From positions 526,101 through 590,100 of the forward strand of contig NZ_CAJURG010000001.1 in assembly GCF_910588715.1 (NCBI RefSeq): DNA of 64,000 bases, written 5' to 3'. Source of the DNA: an uncultured Clostridium sp. GTDB taxonomy: Bacteria; Bacillota; Clostridia; Clostridiales; Clostridiaceae. Shown here one piece after another: positions 24,409-34,150 of the stretch (position 1 is the stretch's first letter; each line of letters opens with the position of its first letter). The notes beneath the pieces are model-generated. The model was not told where the DNA came from and did no database searches. It saw only the letters and a program-made list of their open reading frames with translations. The translations under genes and the position numbers were made by a program.

Positions 24409-24732
24409 TTAAAAAACATTTAATTGGCTTGAATTTATCTTTTTTTCCTGCGTTTTTGGAGAGCCTACCAAAAATTTCATTTCACTATACTGCTTTTCTG
24501 TCAACTGAAAATATCTAACTGAACCTTTTGGTGGTAAATTAGCTTTTAATCTATTAATATGTTTTTCAACACCATCAGCACCATTACAAATTCTAGAATA
24601 TACTGAAAATTGAATCATTAAATATCCATCATTTAATAAAAAACGTCTAAAACTTTGATACTCTTTTCTATCCTCTTTTTTAACTACTGGTAAATCAAAA
24701 AATACAATTATTCTCATAAATCTTCTACTCAT
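24409..24732 (-). CDS. cas2: CRISPR-associated endonuclease Cas2
   Basis: This 107-residue protein carries the Cas2 ferredoxin-like fold with the typical opening [11 protein letters not shown] and QFSVYSRI, then [11 protein letters not shown]. Cas2 dimers scaffold the Cas1-Cas2 integrase that inserts new spacers. It starts [10 protein letters not shown], like streptococcal Cas2, and its ATG overlaps the last codons of the cas1 remnant by 8 bases. A second ATG at 24717 is possible. Because cas1 is destroyed here, Cas2 probably has no working partner. Confidence 0.92.
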   Translation of the reverse strand: MSRRFMRIIVFFDLPVVKKEDRKEYQSFRRFLLNDGYLMIQFSVYSRICNGADGVEKHINRLKANLPPKGSVRYFQLTEKQYSEMKFLVGSPKTQEKKINSSQLNVF

Positions 24733-25034
24733 AAAAATGATATTCTAAACTCTTTATTTTTGGTAATTTTAATAATCTAAAATCCTTTTTACTACAAGCA
24801 GTTGTATAAGAAGATATCATTTTATCAATAGCATTTAAAATAGAATGATTTTTCCCATCAATAATACATTGATAATTTAATAAATTAACTAATTCAATTC
24901 TATGTTCTCTTTATAACAAGTACTGATATATCTTCTATTGGAATTTTAAACTCTTCTCCATTATTGATAATTAAATTATTATTCTTAACACTTAAAGTAG
25001 CCGAATTTGAAATAATTACACTTCTAAAGCTCAA
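24725..25034 (-). pseudogene. cas1: cas1 remnant with a large internal out-of-frame deletion
   Basis: A TTG at 25034, overlapping the cas9 stop, starts SFRSVIISNSATLSVKNNN, LIINNGEEFKIPIEDISVLVI: the N-terminus of type II Cas1. The frame then stops at 24900. A second frame directly after reads HRIELVNLLNYQCIIDGKNH, then SILNAIDKMISSY and ends [15 protein letters not shown]: the C-terminus of Cas1. Type II Cas1 is about 290-300 residues; only about 43 plus 61 remain, so close to 190 codons, including the metal-binding catalytic residues, are gone. The junction lies near 24907-24914. Coupling to cas9 and cas2 is otherwise preserved. Confidence 0.9.
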
Positions 25035-28000
25035 CTTCTTTCACCTTCTTTAACTTTATGATAATAACCTAAAACATCTACTTCATATTTATTAAGCAAT
25101 GTAACTTCCGATTTTATGCCAACTCCTCTATAGCGCTTTGAATTGTCATGATTTTCTATAACTAATGTAGCTGTTGATCTATCAAATCCATCATAATATC
25201 CAAAATATCCTTTTTTCTTCCTATACTCTATTCTAATTAAATCATTTTTATATATAGAATACTTAAAATTAAAGCTTTCATCTATAATTGTCCATTCATC
25301 TTCTCTTTTTGCTGCAGTTGCAGCTCTATTTGGAATAATTCCATTTAATAATTGGTATCTATATATAGGAACCACAAAATATTTATCTTCCTTTTTATAA
25401 ATATCAATTCTAACCATACCTTCTTTAGCTGATAATCCCCCATTTACCTCAATTCCATCCTTAAACGGAACAGTGGTTTTAACCTTAATACTTCTTACAA
25501 TTGGTCCTAATTTTCCATTCTTTGTCGGCTTTCTAAACTCTTCAGAAAAAGCTTTTTTCCCATCATAATTAAACACTTTCATTCTCTCAATGATTGCATC
25601 ATAAAGTCTTTTATCACACTCATAATTATATAAATTATCTAAATCCTTCTCTTTAAGATCACTTAACTTTTTCTTACTAACAAAATAACCTTCTTTAAAA
25701 TCTTTCTTAGAATATATGGTTTCCTTAAATAGTTTTCCTCCAATTTTTCTAAAAGGAACTCTAGAAACAAATATAGGTCTTAATGAATTTGAAATAAAGT
25801 CCTTATCATAAGAATTAATAGATATTTTTTTAAGTTCTTCTTTAGGATCATCACTTAATCGTAGCATTAACTCTTGACTGAACCCTTGCCATGGCCTTGG
25901 TAAAATTCCATTTCTTTCAGCTTTATATTCTTCTAAATTTACAATTTTACCTGTTTCAACATCTATATAATCATCATATTTTCTAATATACTTAAGCTCA
26001 TTAGCTTTACTATAATGTGATATCTTCTGAACCATCCCTTGAGTTGCTACTGCAACTATAGTTGCATCTAATGCGTGATGCTTATCACCATCTTCCCTTA
26101 TCTTAGACAGTCCCCATACAGCTCTTAAATAAGCTGTTGCTCTACCATTTATAGTTATTACCTTTTGTTTTGATTCACTTTCCTTAAATTCTAATCTACT
26201 ATTTACAAAATTAGAAATATACCTACAAATATACTTAGTATCATATAAATTTCTAGGTTTCCATTCTTTTTGTTCTTCTTTAGAAAACTTCTTTTTTAAT
26301 AAATTATTCTTTTTCTTATAATTTAAATAACTTCCTTTAACCCAAATCTCATATTTATTCCAACGCTCAATATCTGAACCAAAGTATTCATACGGAGTTC
26401 TATTTCCTTTTCTTTGGTTTTCAGTGCCCATAACTAAAACCTTGTTAGATAAACTGTCATCAAAACATCTACTAAATGGTATAATATGATCTATTTCACA
26501 ATATCCAGCTTCAAATAACCTTTCAATATATATTGGTTGTTGAGTATATGCACATTCTCCTCGTTGCTGTTGCCATAATCTATACTTTAATACTTCTCTG
26601 GCTGTTGGTACCTTCCCCATAAGCTCTTCAAGTTGTTTTTTTATTTTATCTATATTATCTCTATTTTCTTTTTGTTCTTTTTCAATAGCTTTTCTATCCT
26701 TAAAATTCTTAGATAATTCTCTAGCTAATTCTATATTAATTCTTATTGGTGATCCATATCTATCAATCACTGCATTAATTACCTTTCTAGTTTGTGCTAA
26801 AGCTCTAACAACTACTGGATTAACTATTTCATCTATTTCAATAACAGGTAGCTTTTTACACCTTTCACCTTTATATATAGCTTTAAAATCATATCCAGCT
26901 TTTTCACAAGCTTCATTATACTGATATCCCTCTTTCATAAAAGGTAGAATTTTATCTATAGCTTCTATAGATAAATTATTAAATTTACTAAATGATATAT
27001 CACTAACTGCTTCTATTATTTCAGTTGGAATATCTCTTAACCTTAATTGCTTTTCAATTTCTTCATCCGCTTTACCTAAAGTAAGAACATATGCAATATC
27101 ATTTAACATCTTTTTATTGTCTTTTATATTTTTCCAATATTCCTTATTTACACCATCTTCTATTGTTTTTTTTATTTCATGATACCCCTTTAAAGAAATG
27201 AACTTAGTATTTTCAGTTTTACTTATTTCTTTATCTATACCGTAAGTTAAAGTTGAAAATCTTTCTTCATCATTTAGAGATAATAACTTCCTCAAACCTG
27301 AATACTTTATTTCTTTTTTATTAAAAGCTTCATTAACAATTAAATTTCTTTCTCCATTATTTAATTTTCGCTTTTCTCCATTACAAACTATAGATAATTT
27401 ATTTATACTCTCATATAATACAAATTCCTCTGCGGAAATACAATTTTTAGGAGCTCTTTTATATCTTTTCTTTTCAAAAGTACACCATCCAACTTTCTTT
27501 TCAAGTTCTTCAAAATTTGAATAAGGTCTTTGAGAATTAAATATCTCTAAATACTTATCCTCAACATCAGTTGATGCATTTTTATTACCAAATTTTCTTT
27601 GCTGTTCAAATAGTATATGTATTTCATTTCTTATCATATCTCTAGAAACACATCTATTATATTCACCTGATTTATTCCTAAAAGCTTTATATTTATTCTC
27701 TTTTGATATTGTTTCTTTATATATTAATTCACCTATAGTTCTTGATTTAGTTTTTTCAATCCTTTCAGCATTAATCTTTATACTTTTTAAGATTTGTCCC
27801 ATTTCCTTATCTTTAGCTTCATTTTTTCTATTTGATTTAAACCCTCTTCTTTTACATAAATTAATTAATATCTTTGCCCATTCCTTATTAGAAAGCATTC
27901 TATCTAACCCTTGAACTCTTGCTTCCCACACACTAATTATATCTTTATTAGTAAAAATATTATTAAGTTCTGATTCTGTTAAAATGCTTTCAGATACTAT

Positions 28001-28231
28001 AAGCTTTTTTACTCTATTAATTCTATAGGCCTTTCTTCTAATTAATCTTCTTCTCCCTCTAGCCATTCTTCTTGGCAAGGAAAGAGATGCCCCATCCTTA
28101 GGATTTTCTGCTGCATTAAATATTCTAACACCTAAATCCTCTATTCTATTTAAGTCTAAGTTAATTATTGACCATCCAACTGAAGTTACCCCTATATCCA
28201 AACCTAAGGCGTAGTTAATTTCTTTGTTCAT
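25031..28231 (-). CDS. cas9: CRISPR-associated endonuclease Cas9, type II-C
   Basis: This 1066-residue RNA-guided nuclease looks complete. RuvC-I is YALGLDIGVTSVGWSI (Asp12), followed by the arginine-rich bridge helix RRMARGRRRLIRRKAYR. RuvC-II is INIELARELSKNF near residue 500, the HNH site is CEIDHIIPFSRCFDDS near 580 with NQRKGNRTP after it, and RuvC-III is HHALDATIVAVAT near 720. Size and the absence of csn2 or cas4 place it in II-C. The C-terminal PAM-interacting part cannot be used here to predict the PAM. It is the first cas gene, with AAGGGGG as ribosome site, directly after the tracrRNA on the same strand. Confidence 0.96.
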   Translation of the reverse strand: MNKEINYALGLDIGVTSVGWSIINLDLNRIEDLGVRIFNAAENPKDGASLSLPRRMARGRRRLIRRKAYRINRVKKLIVSESILTESELNNIFTNKDIISVWEARVQGLDRMLSNKEWAKILINLCKRRGFKSNRKNEAKDKEMGQILKSIKINAERIEKTKSRTIGELIYKETISKENKYKAFRNKSGEYNRCVSRDMIRNEIHILFEQQRKFGNKNASTDVEDKYLEIFNSQRPYSNFEELEKKVGWCTFEKKRYKRAPKNCISAEEFVLYESINKLSIVCNGEKRKLNNGERNLIVNEAFNKKEIKYSGLRKLLSLNDEERFSTLTYGIDKEISKTENTKFISLKGYHEIKKTIEDGVNKEYWKNIKDNKKMLNDIAYVLTLGKADEEIEKQLRLRDIPTEIIEAVSDISFSKFNNLSIEAIDKILPFMKEGYQYNEACEKAGYDFKAIYKGERCKKLPVIEIDEIVNPVVVRALAQTRKVINAVIDRYGSPIRINIELARELSKNFKDRKAIEKEQKENRDNIDKIKKQLEELMGKVPTAREVLKYRLWQQQRGECAYTQQPIYIERLFEAGYCEIDHIIPFSRCFDDSLSNKVLVMGTENQRKGNRTPYEYFGSDIERWNKYEIWVKGSYLNYKKKNNLLKKKFSKEEQKEWKPRNLYDTKYICRYISNFVNSRLEFKESESKQKVITINGRATAYLRAVWGLSKIREDGDKHHALDATIVAVATQGMVQKISHYSKANELKYIRKYDDYIDVETGKIVNLEEYKAERNGILPRPWQGFSQELMLRLSDDPKEELKKISINSYDKDFISNSLRPIFVSRVPFRKIGGKLFKETIYSKKDFKEGYFVSKKKLSDLKEKDLDNLYNYECDKRLYDAIIERMKVFNYDGKKAFSEEFRKPTKNGKLGPIVRSIKVKTTVPFKDGIEVNGGLSAKEGMVRIDIYKKEDKYFVVPIYRYQLLNGIIPNRAATAAKREDEWTIIDESFNFKYSIYKNDLIRIEYRKKKGYFGYYDGFDRSTATLVIENHDNSKRYRGVGIKSEVTLLNKYEVDVLGYYHKVKEGERS

Positions 28232-28267
28232 ATTTTTACCCCCTTGTTATATTTTTACATACAACTA

Positions 28268-28383
28268 TAAAAAGATACCCCTATATTCAAAAGAACATAG
28301 GGGATACTTTACGGCTTAATGCCTTGTTATAGTAACTAGTTAAACTCTCGATATGCTATAAAAACATTTTATCTAGTTATTAA
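28268..28383 (-). ncRNA. tracrRNA of the type II-C system
   Basis: The anti-repeat (28326-28361) can pair along nearly the whole CRISPR repeat, with a small bulge where the repeat has TTCC and the tracrRNA template has TAACT. Downstream the RNA forms the short nexus hairpin GGCAUUAAGCC and a strong terminal hairpin: AUCCCCUAU pairs with AUAGGGGUAU, followed by UUUUU at 28273-28269. A sigma-A promoter precedes it. Ends are estimated from the promoter and terminator, giving a primary transcript of about 115 bases. Confidence 0.88.
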
Positions 28384-28389
28384 TTATAT

Positions 28390-28417
28390 TTTATATAATA
28401 TTTAAATATTATGTCAA
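28390..28417 (-). promoter_or_regulatory. tracrRNA promoter
   Basis: On the minus strand TTGACA (28417-28412) and TATAAA (28395-28390) are 16 bases apart, about 30-50 bases upstream of the anti-repeat. The start would be near 28383. Confidence 0.65.
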
Positions 28418-28449
28418 CATTTTTCTTATTTTACATACATATAATTTTC

Positions 28450-30618
28450 CTAATTTATAAATTCAAGTTTCCAATTATAATATCCTGATTCTTCATTTTT
28501 TTCATATCTTAAATATGCAGAGAAAAAGCTTCCTTTTTTGCTCTTTAAATTTCTAAAACCTACTTTTCCATTTTTAAGAAGCAATTCAACCATTTCTTTA
28601 GTTACCTTTTTTCCTAAGCCCTCTATAAATCTATCATTTTTCCAAATAGTAAACTTACATCCATTTTTCCAATTAATACATCCAAATCCTTTTTCACCTT
28701 CAATAATATCATTTCCACATACAGGACATTTACCTATACTCTCTATACCTTCTGGTAATTCAACCTTAAATATTTTTAATCCACCTGTATCTTTCTTAAT
28801 ATCATCTACAGCCTCAATAGTAAACTCTTTTATCATATTTAAAAAATCATCTTTTTTAAATTTTCCCTTTTCAATATCAGATAAAGTTTTTTCAAGCTTC
28901 CCTGTATATTGAAGATCTAAAAGTTCTTTGACAGGAAATATTTCGACTAAGTTTTTTCCAAGTTCAGTACAAGTTAAGCTTTTCCCTTTTGATTTAATAT
29001 ATCCAGTATCTTTTAGCTTCTTAATAGTTTCTGCCCTTGTTGCTGGTGTACCTATACTAAATCCGCTTAATATAGCTTGCATCATTTCTTTAGAATCCTC
29101 TTCATCTTTAAAACTCTTTCCACAAGTCTCCATAACTCTTAATAAAGTTTTTTCATTATGAAGCTTTGGTGGCTTCTTAGTTACAGTATTGACTTTTCCA
29201 TCAACCACTTGTACTATTTCCTTCTTATTTACAAAAGGTAAAATAGTATCTTTTGTTTCTATTTTTTCAACTATTCTCCAACCTTCAATTATTTGAACTC
29301 TACCTTTAGCTACAAAAACTCCCTTAAAGCTTTCATCATGAACTTTTACTGTTAACTTAGTTTCTTCAAATTCTGCTACTTGCATAAATTGCATTATAAA
29401 CCTATTCTTAATTGCAATATATACAATTTCCTCATCCTTATTTAAACCTGTAGGTTTTATATAAGTTGGTGTTATAGCACTATGACTTTCTACTTTAGAA
29501 TTATCAAATATTCTTTTATTATCTATAAATTTAATTTTATCCTCATAGGATAATCCTTGTTTTACTATTTCTAAAACTTTTCTTGTCTTATCTTTTAAAC
29601 TTTCATCTAAAGCCATACTTCCTGTTCTTGGATAAGTAATAAATTTCTTTTCATAAAGGCTTTGTGCTACTTTTAATACTTTATCTGAAGTCCACCCCTT
29701 ATACTTACTTGTTATATATCCTTGCAAACTAGATAAATTAAATAAAAGTGGTGCATATTCTCTTTTTTTCTCCACTTGCTTATCTACTATTTCACCTTGT
29801 TTATCTTTTAAATGCTTTTTTAATTCTTCAACAACCTTTTTATCTTCAAACTTTTCATTATTTTTTTCATTATAATAGGTTCCCTCAAACTCTTCATTAT
29901 TTATTGTTTTAAAGGTTACTAGTAACTTATAATATGTAGATGCTTTAAAATTTTCTATTTCTTTATCTCTATCATATATTATTTTCAATGTAGGAAGTAA
30001 AACCCTTCCTATATTAATCATTTTACTTTCCTTTCCTGCTTTACCATACCTTAATGTTGATACTGAAGTTAAATTTATTCCTATAATCCAATCTGCCCAT
30101 TGCCTACTTATCCCTGCATCTTGAAGAAACTTAATTTCTGAATTTTCCTTTAAATTATTCATTCCCTTTTTTACTTCATCTGGTGTCCATTCATTTAATA
30201 GTAATCTATATATAGGTTTATTTTGATTTAGATACATAAATACTTCTAGTGATATAAGCTCACCTTCACGGTCTTGGTCTGTTGCAGATATAACACCATC
30301 TACATCATCACGCTCTATTAAGGTTTTAATTATATTAATTTGCTTTTCTGCACCTTTATCTGTAACACTTCTATTTACATTATCACATTTAATTTTATAT
30401 TTAAACTCTTTGGGTATAAATGGAAATTTATCCATCCTCCAGCCTTTCATATTTTCATCATAATCTTTTGCATCAAATAATTGAAATAAATGACCAAAAG
30501 CCCATGTTACTAAATAATCATCACCTTCAAAAAATCCATCTTTTCTATTTTTGATATTGTATGCATCTGCAATATTTTTAGCCACAGAAGGTTTTTCTGC
30601 AATTATTACTTTCTTCAT
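28450..30618 (-). CDS. topB: DNA topoisomerase III
   Basis: This 722-residue type IA topoisomerase relaxes and decatenates DNA. The TOPRIM domain opens with VIIAEKPSVAKNIADAY and contains SATDQDREGELIS; the active-site tyrosine is in KKFITYPRTGSMAL; AILSGFSIGTPATRAETIKKL is the typical domain IV segment. The C-terminus has a zinc-ribbon-like CPVCGNDI with CINWKNGCKFTIW. It has no close operon partner and no clear terminator of its own; the tracrRNA promoter lies directly downstream on the same strand. Confidence 0.94.
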   Translation of the reverse strand: MKKVIIAEKPSVAKNIADAYNIKNRKDGFFEGDDYLVTWAFGHLFQLFDAKDYDENMKGWRMDKFPFIPKEFKYKIKCDNVNRSVTDKGAEKQINIIKTLIERDDVDGVISATDQDREGELISLEVFMYLNQNKPIYRLLLNEWTPDEVKKGMNNLKENSEIKFLQDAGISRQWADWIIGINLTSVSTLRYGKAGKESKMINIGRVLLPTLKIIYDRDKEIENFKASTYYKLLVTFKTINNEEFEGTYYNEKNNEKFEDKKVVEELKKHLKDKQGEIVDKQVEKKREYAPLLFNLSSLQGYITSKYKGWTSDKVLKVAQSLYEKKFITYPRTGSMALDESLKDKTRKVLEIVKQGLSYEDKIKFIDNKRIFDNSKVESHSAITPTYIKPTGLNKDEEIVYIAIKNRFIMQFMQVAEFEETKLTVKVHDESFKGVFVAKGRVQIIEGWRIVEKIETKDTILPFVNKKEIVQVVDGKVNTVTKKPPKLHNEKTLLRVMETCGKSFKDEEDSKEMMQAILSGFSIGTPATRAETIKKLKDTGYIKSKGKSLTCTELGKNLVEIFPVKELLDLQYTGKLEKTLSDIEKGKFKKDDFLNMIKEFTIEAVDDIKKDTGGLKIFKVELPEGIESIGKCPVCGNDIIEGEKGFGCINWKNGCKFTIWKNDRFIEGLGKKVTKEMVELLLKNGKVGFRNLKSKKGSFFSAYLRYEKNEESGYYNWKLEFIN

Positions 30619-30794
30619 ATAAGTCTTCCTCCTTAAAGCCTTTTTCTATAAATACTACATTTTTCTTATTTTTAGCTATGTACATATAATAATATAGCAT
30701 TTATATATTATCAACAATCTATAATACAATCAAAATAATTATATGAGATAAAAATTAATAGTAAAAAATAATAGCTAACAATATTATATAAAAT

Positions 30795-30852
30795 ATGGCT
30801 CATCCATAGATTTAGTTTATTAACTAAACTTTCTTACTATAAGATGAACCAT
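30795..30852 (-). terminator. Possible terminator of the TspO-like gene
   Basis: ATGGCTCATC (30795-30804) and GATGAACCAT (30843-30852) pair with one G-T pair, with an inner AT-rich stem. The T-tract on the minus strand is interrupted. The gap 30619-30861 holds nothing else I recognise. Confidence 0.5.
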
Positions 30853-30861
30853 TTTTATTTA

Positions 30862-31416
30862 TTACATTTCATTAAATATCCATACATAAAGAGTTAAGTA
30901 TGAAGAAAATGTAACCCATAATATATAAGGTATCATAAATATACCTGCTCTTTTATCACATTTAAAAAACTTTATAGTTGTAATTATAATTAAAATTAAT
31001 AATAAAATTGTTAATATAAAAGAAATACCATATAATCTTAAATTAAAAAATATTATTGCCCATAAAAAGTTTATTAATAATTGAATAAAATAATAAAAAT
31101 ATCCATTATAATCATTTTTGCCATATTTATTATTCATGTAAATTCTATATGAAGCAATACCCATTAAAAAATATAAAACAACCCAAACAACTTGGAAAAC
31201 AATAGCTGGTGGATTAAACATACTTTTTCTAAGAGAATCATATGTACTCATTGAACCTTTAGTAATTAATCCTATTAAAACCCCCCCAATTACAGGTATT
31301 AAAATATTTCTTAATAATGCAATAAAATCAAACTTATTATTTACACAAAATATTTCTTTAATAAAATTTTTTCTTTTTCCCTTTGGAATTTTTTTATCTT
31401 TTAATTTTTTATTCAT
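30862..31416 (-). CDS. TspO/MBR-family membrane protein
   Basis: This protein of about 184 residues has five predicted membrane helices and TspO landmarks: GGVLIGLITKGSMSTYDSLRKSMFNPPAIVFQVVWVVLYFLMGIASY, with the FNPP and WVVLYFLMG signature, then LLINFLWAIIFF and LWVTFSSYLTLYVW. TspO proteins bind porphyrins and cholesterol-like ligands; their bacterial role is debated. A basic N-terminal extension precedes the first helix. The GTG at 31425 is part of the GAGGTG ribosome site, so the ATG at 31416 is the start. Confidence 0.8.
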   Translation of the reverse strand: MNKKLKDKKIPKGKRKNFIKEIFCVNNKFDFIALLRNILIPVIGGVLIGLITKGSMSTYDSLRKSMFNPPAIVFQVVWVVLYFLMGIASYRIYMNNKYGKNDYNGYFYYFIQLLINFLWAIIFFNLRLYGISFILTILLLILIIITTIKFFKCDKRAGIFMIPYILWVTFSSYLTLYVWIFNEM

Positions 31417-31478
31417 TATAATCACCTCTTATTATTATTAATAAAAATATATGTTTCATAATAAGAAATAATGTTTGC

Positions 31479-32429
31479 TTAGTTTTTTAACGCTTTATTC
31501 TTTGTATCTTTATTAATTTTTTCATTAATCCACTTTACTATATCAAAAATGACTTCATCTTTATTTTTTTCATTTAACATTTCATGTCTTCCATCTTTAT
31601 ATAACTTATACTTTAAATCTAATATCCCTACTTCTTTATAAGTTTCATACAATCTAATTATTCCTTTTCCAAAGTCTCCAACTGGGTCTTTATCTCCAGC
31701 AAAAATAAATATAGGTAAATTTTTAGGAATACTTTTTAAATTATCTTTTTTATTTATTTCCCATAATCCTCTAATTAAATCGTAATAATAAGACGTTGTA
31801 CAAATAAACCCACACATTGGACTTTCTATATACTTGTCCACTTCTTCTTCAACAGAACATAACCAATCATATTTTGTTCTATTAGGTTTAAAATTAGAAT
31901 TAAAATTTCCAAAGGATAACTTATCCATTAGATGACTTTTAGCTCTTCTTCCTCTTACTTTCATTTCACATTTAGAAATTAAAATTCCAAGTTTAGTGAT
32001 TTTATCTGGTCTACCATTAGTTCCTGATAAAATTACTCCATCTATTTTATCTCCATATAATTCTATATATCTTTGGCTAACAAAAGAACCCATGCTATGT
32101 CCAAATAATATTATTGGTACATTTGGATTCTCTTCCTTTATTATATTTGTTAATTCTTGTACATCTTCAACTAATAAATCAAAACCTTCATTATCTGCAA
32201 TATAACCTCTTTCTTCATCTTCCATTGAAGTTTCACCATGTCCCCTATGGTCATGGGCATAAACATTATATCCATTTTCACAAAGTTTTTCTGCAAAATA
32301 ATTATATCTTAAAGCATATTCAGTCATACCATGTACAATTTGTATTATGGCTTTTGGTTTTTTATTAAAATTCCATTTATAACACTTAATTTCTTTTCCT
32401 TCTATATCTGTAAAACAAAACTTTTCCAA
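31479..32429 (-). CDS. Alpha/beta hydrolase, lysophospholipase (monoacylglycerol lipase-like) type
   Basis: This 316-residue cytoplasmic hydrolase has the Hydrolase_4 layout: IVHGMTEYALRYNYFAEKL, HDHRGHGET, the nucleophile elbow LFGHSMGSFVSQRY (serine), aspartate in FAGDKDPVGDFGKG and histidine in YKDGRHEMLNE. Relatives cleave lysophospholipids or monoacylglycerols; the true substrate is unknown. The start is TTG, with AAAGGAG 9 bases upstream. A minus-strand TTGACA at 32491-32486 may be its -35, but its -10 is unclear. Confidence 0.85.
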   Translation of the reverse strand: MEKFCFTDIEGKEIKCYKWNFNKKPKAIIQIVHGMTEYALRYNYFAEKLCENGYNVYAHDHRGHGETSMEDEERGYIADNEGFDLLVEDVQELTNIIKEENPNVPIILFGHSMGSFVSQRYIELYGDKIDGVILSGTNGRPDKITKLGILISKCEMKVRGRRAKSHLMDKLSFGNFNSNFKPNRTKYDWLCSVEEEVDKYIESPMCGFICTTSYYYDLIRGLWEINKKDNLKSIPKNLPIFIFAGDKDPVGDFGKGIIRLYETYKEVGILDLKYKLYKDGRHEMLNEKNKDEVIFDIVKWINEKINKDTKNKALKN

Positions 32430-32774
32430 AACTATAATCTCCTTTTTAGTTTTCTTGTCTATATTATTATCCTATATTTTAATAGTGTCAATTATAAAAC
32501 TATAATTTTAATTATTTTTTAAAAATTAACTTTTTACCAAAAAATTTTTAAATTTAGGTTAAATATAATAAAAAGATAGATTTGTTAAAGTGTAACTTTG
32601 TGTTATACTATTTTAGTATTGATATGTCATTTAAGATAGTTATACATTAAAGTAAAAAAATTTCTTTACATAAAAATTTAAAAGTAACTAACAATTATTT
32701 TTTAATTTTTGTATAATTATTTAAAATGTTTATATCTAAAAATTATTGTTAATAATGTAAATAAATTATTGTAG
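32430..32774. other. AT-rich divergent intergenic region upstream of murT
   Basis: This 345-base gap separates the hydrolase and the murT-gatD operon. It holds the two divergent promoters (plus strand at 32582-32609) and a long murT leader. I found no riboswitch fold, repeat or small gene in it. Confidence 0.5.
32582..32609 (+). promoter_or_regulatory. Probable promoter of the murT-gatD operon
   Basis: TTGTTA (32582-32587), 16 bases and TATACT (32604-32609) with an upstream TG make a reasonable extended -10 promoter. The leader would be about 160 bases, longer than usual here. Confidence 0.5.
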
Positions 32775-34136
32775 GTGGTGAAAAAAATTAGTATTAAATC
32801 AATTTTAAGTATATTAGGAGCAAAATTCACATTATTTCTTACTAAAACTATTTTAAAAGGTGGAACTACTTTTCCAGGAAAGGTTGCTTTAAAACTAGAT
32901 AGCAATATATTAGCTAAAGTTTCTAAAGGGTATAAAGTAGTTTTGGTTACAGGAACTAATGGAAAAACTACTACTACAAGCATGATTTATAACATCATTA
33001 AAGAAAAGGGCTATCCTGTTATAACTAATAATACAGGTGCAAATCTTTTCCCTGGTATAGTTACTACATTTATTGAAAACTATAAGCTTTTTAAAAGAGA
33101 TGAAAATAAATATGCAATTATTGAAGTAGATGAAGCAAATTTAAAATATATTACAAAATATATTACTCCTGAAATAATAACAGTTACTAATCTTTTTAGG
33201 GATCAACTTGACAGATATGGAGAAGTGTACACTACTTTAACTAAAATTTTAGAAGGTATAACTCTTGTACCAGAAAGTAAGCTTGTTCTTAATGGAGATG
33301 AATCTCTTCTTGGAAAGTTAGACATCAAAAATAAGTTAGTTTTTTATGGATTTAAAACTCCAATAAACAAAAATAAAACAATAGATGTAAATGCAGATTC
33401 AAAGTTCTGTAAGTTCTGTAAAACTCCTTATAGTTATAACTTCGTTACATATAATCATTTAGGTGATTACTACTGTACAGGCTGTGGCTATACTCATCCT
33501 AAAATTAAATATGGTGTAGATGAAATTTTAGACTTAACTGCTGAAAGTTCAACTGTTAAGTTTGGTGATACAGAAATTTATATTGGACAATCTGGTGTTT
33601 ATAATATTTACAATGCACTTTGTGCTTACTCAATTGCAAAGGAACTTGATATTGATAATAGTACAATAAAAAAATCCCTTGAAAGTCAAAGCTCTAGTTT
33701 TGGAAGACAAGAAGTAATAAATATAGATGATAAAGAAGTTAAAATAATACTTGTTAAAAACCCAGCTGGATACAACCAAGCATTAGAAACTTTATGTCTT
33801 AATAAAAATTCTTTTTCATCAGCATTTTTACTTAATGATAATTATGCAGATGGTACAGACGTTTCTTGGATTTGGGATGTTAATTTTGAAAACTTAAAAA
33901 ATTCTGATATAGATGAAGTATATGTATCAGGACTTAGAGCATTTGATATGGCAGTAAGACTTAAAACTGCTGGTATTCCATCTTCAAAGCTTATTATTGA
34001 AGAAGATTATGAAAAACTAACATCTAAAATTAAAAATGGTAAAAATAAAAAACTATATGTTTTAGCAACTTATACTGCAATGATAAACTATAGAAAATAT
34101 TTATACTCTAAAGGATATATTAAAAACCTTTGGTAA
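32775..34136 (+). CDS. murT: Lipid II isoglutaminyl synthase subunit MurT
   Basis: This Mur-ligase-like subunit of about 453 residues amidates the D-glutamate of lipid II together with GatD. GTTFPGKVALKLDSNIL and LVTGTNGKTTTTSMIYN (ATP site) open the protein; a four-cysteine zinc ribbon (CKFCKTP and CTGCGY) lies near residues 212-240; NPAGYNQALETL and LLNDNYADGTDVSWIWDVNFE belong to the DUF1727 tail. The start is uncertain: two GTGs (32775, 32778) are in frame, but the only purine-rich site, AGGTGG, overlaps them. It forms an operon with gatD, 14 bases downstream. Confidence 0.9.
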   Translation: MVKKISIKSILSILGAKFTLFLTKTILKGGTTFPGKVALKLDSNILAKVSKGYKVVLVTGTNGKTTTTSMIYNIIKEKGYPVITNNTGANLFPGIVTTFIENYKLFKRDENKYAIIEVDEANLKYITKYITPEIITVTNLFRDQLDRYGEVYTTLTKILEGITLVPESKLVLNGDESLLGKLDIKNKLVFYGFKTPINKNKTIDVNADSKFCKFCKTPYSYNFVTYNHLGDYYCTGCGYTHPKIKYGVDEILDLTAESSTVKFGDTEIYIGQSGVYNIYNALCAYSIAKELDIDNSTIKKSLESQSSSFGRQEVINIDDKEVKIILVKNPAGYNQALETLCLNKNSFSSAFLLNDNYADGTDVSWIWDVNFENLKNSDIDEVYVSGLRAFDMAVRLKTAGIPSSKLIIEEDYEKLTSKIKNGKNKKLYVLATYTAMINYRKYLYSKGYIKNLW

Positions 34137-34150
34137 TATAGGAGGTACTT

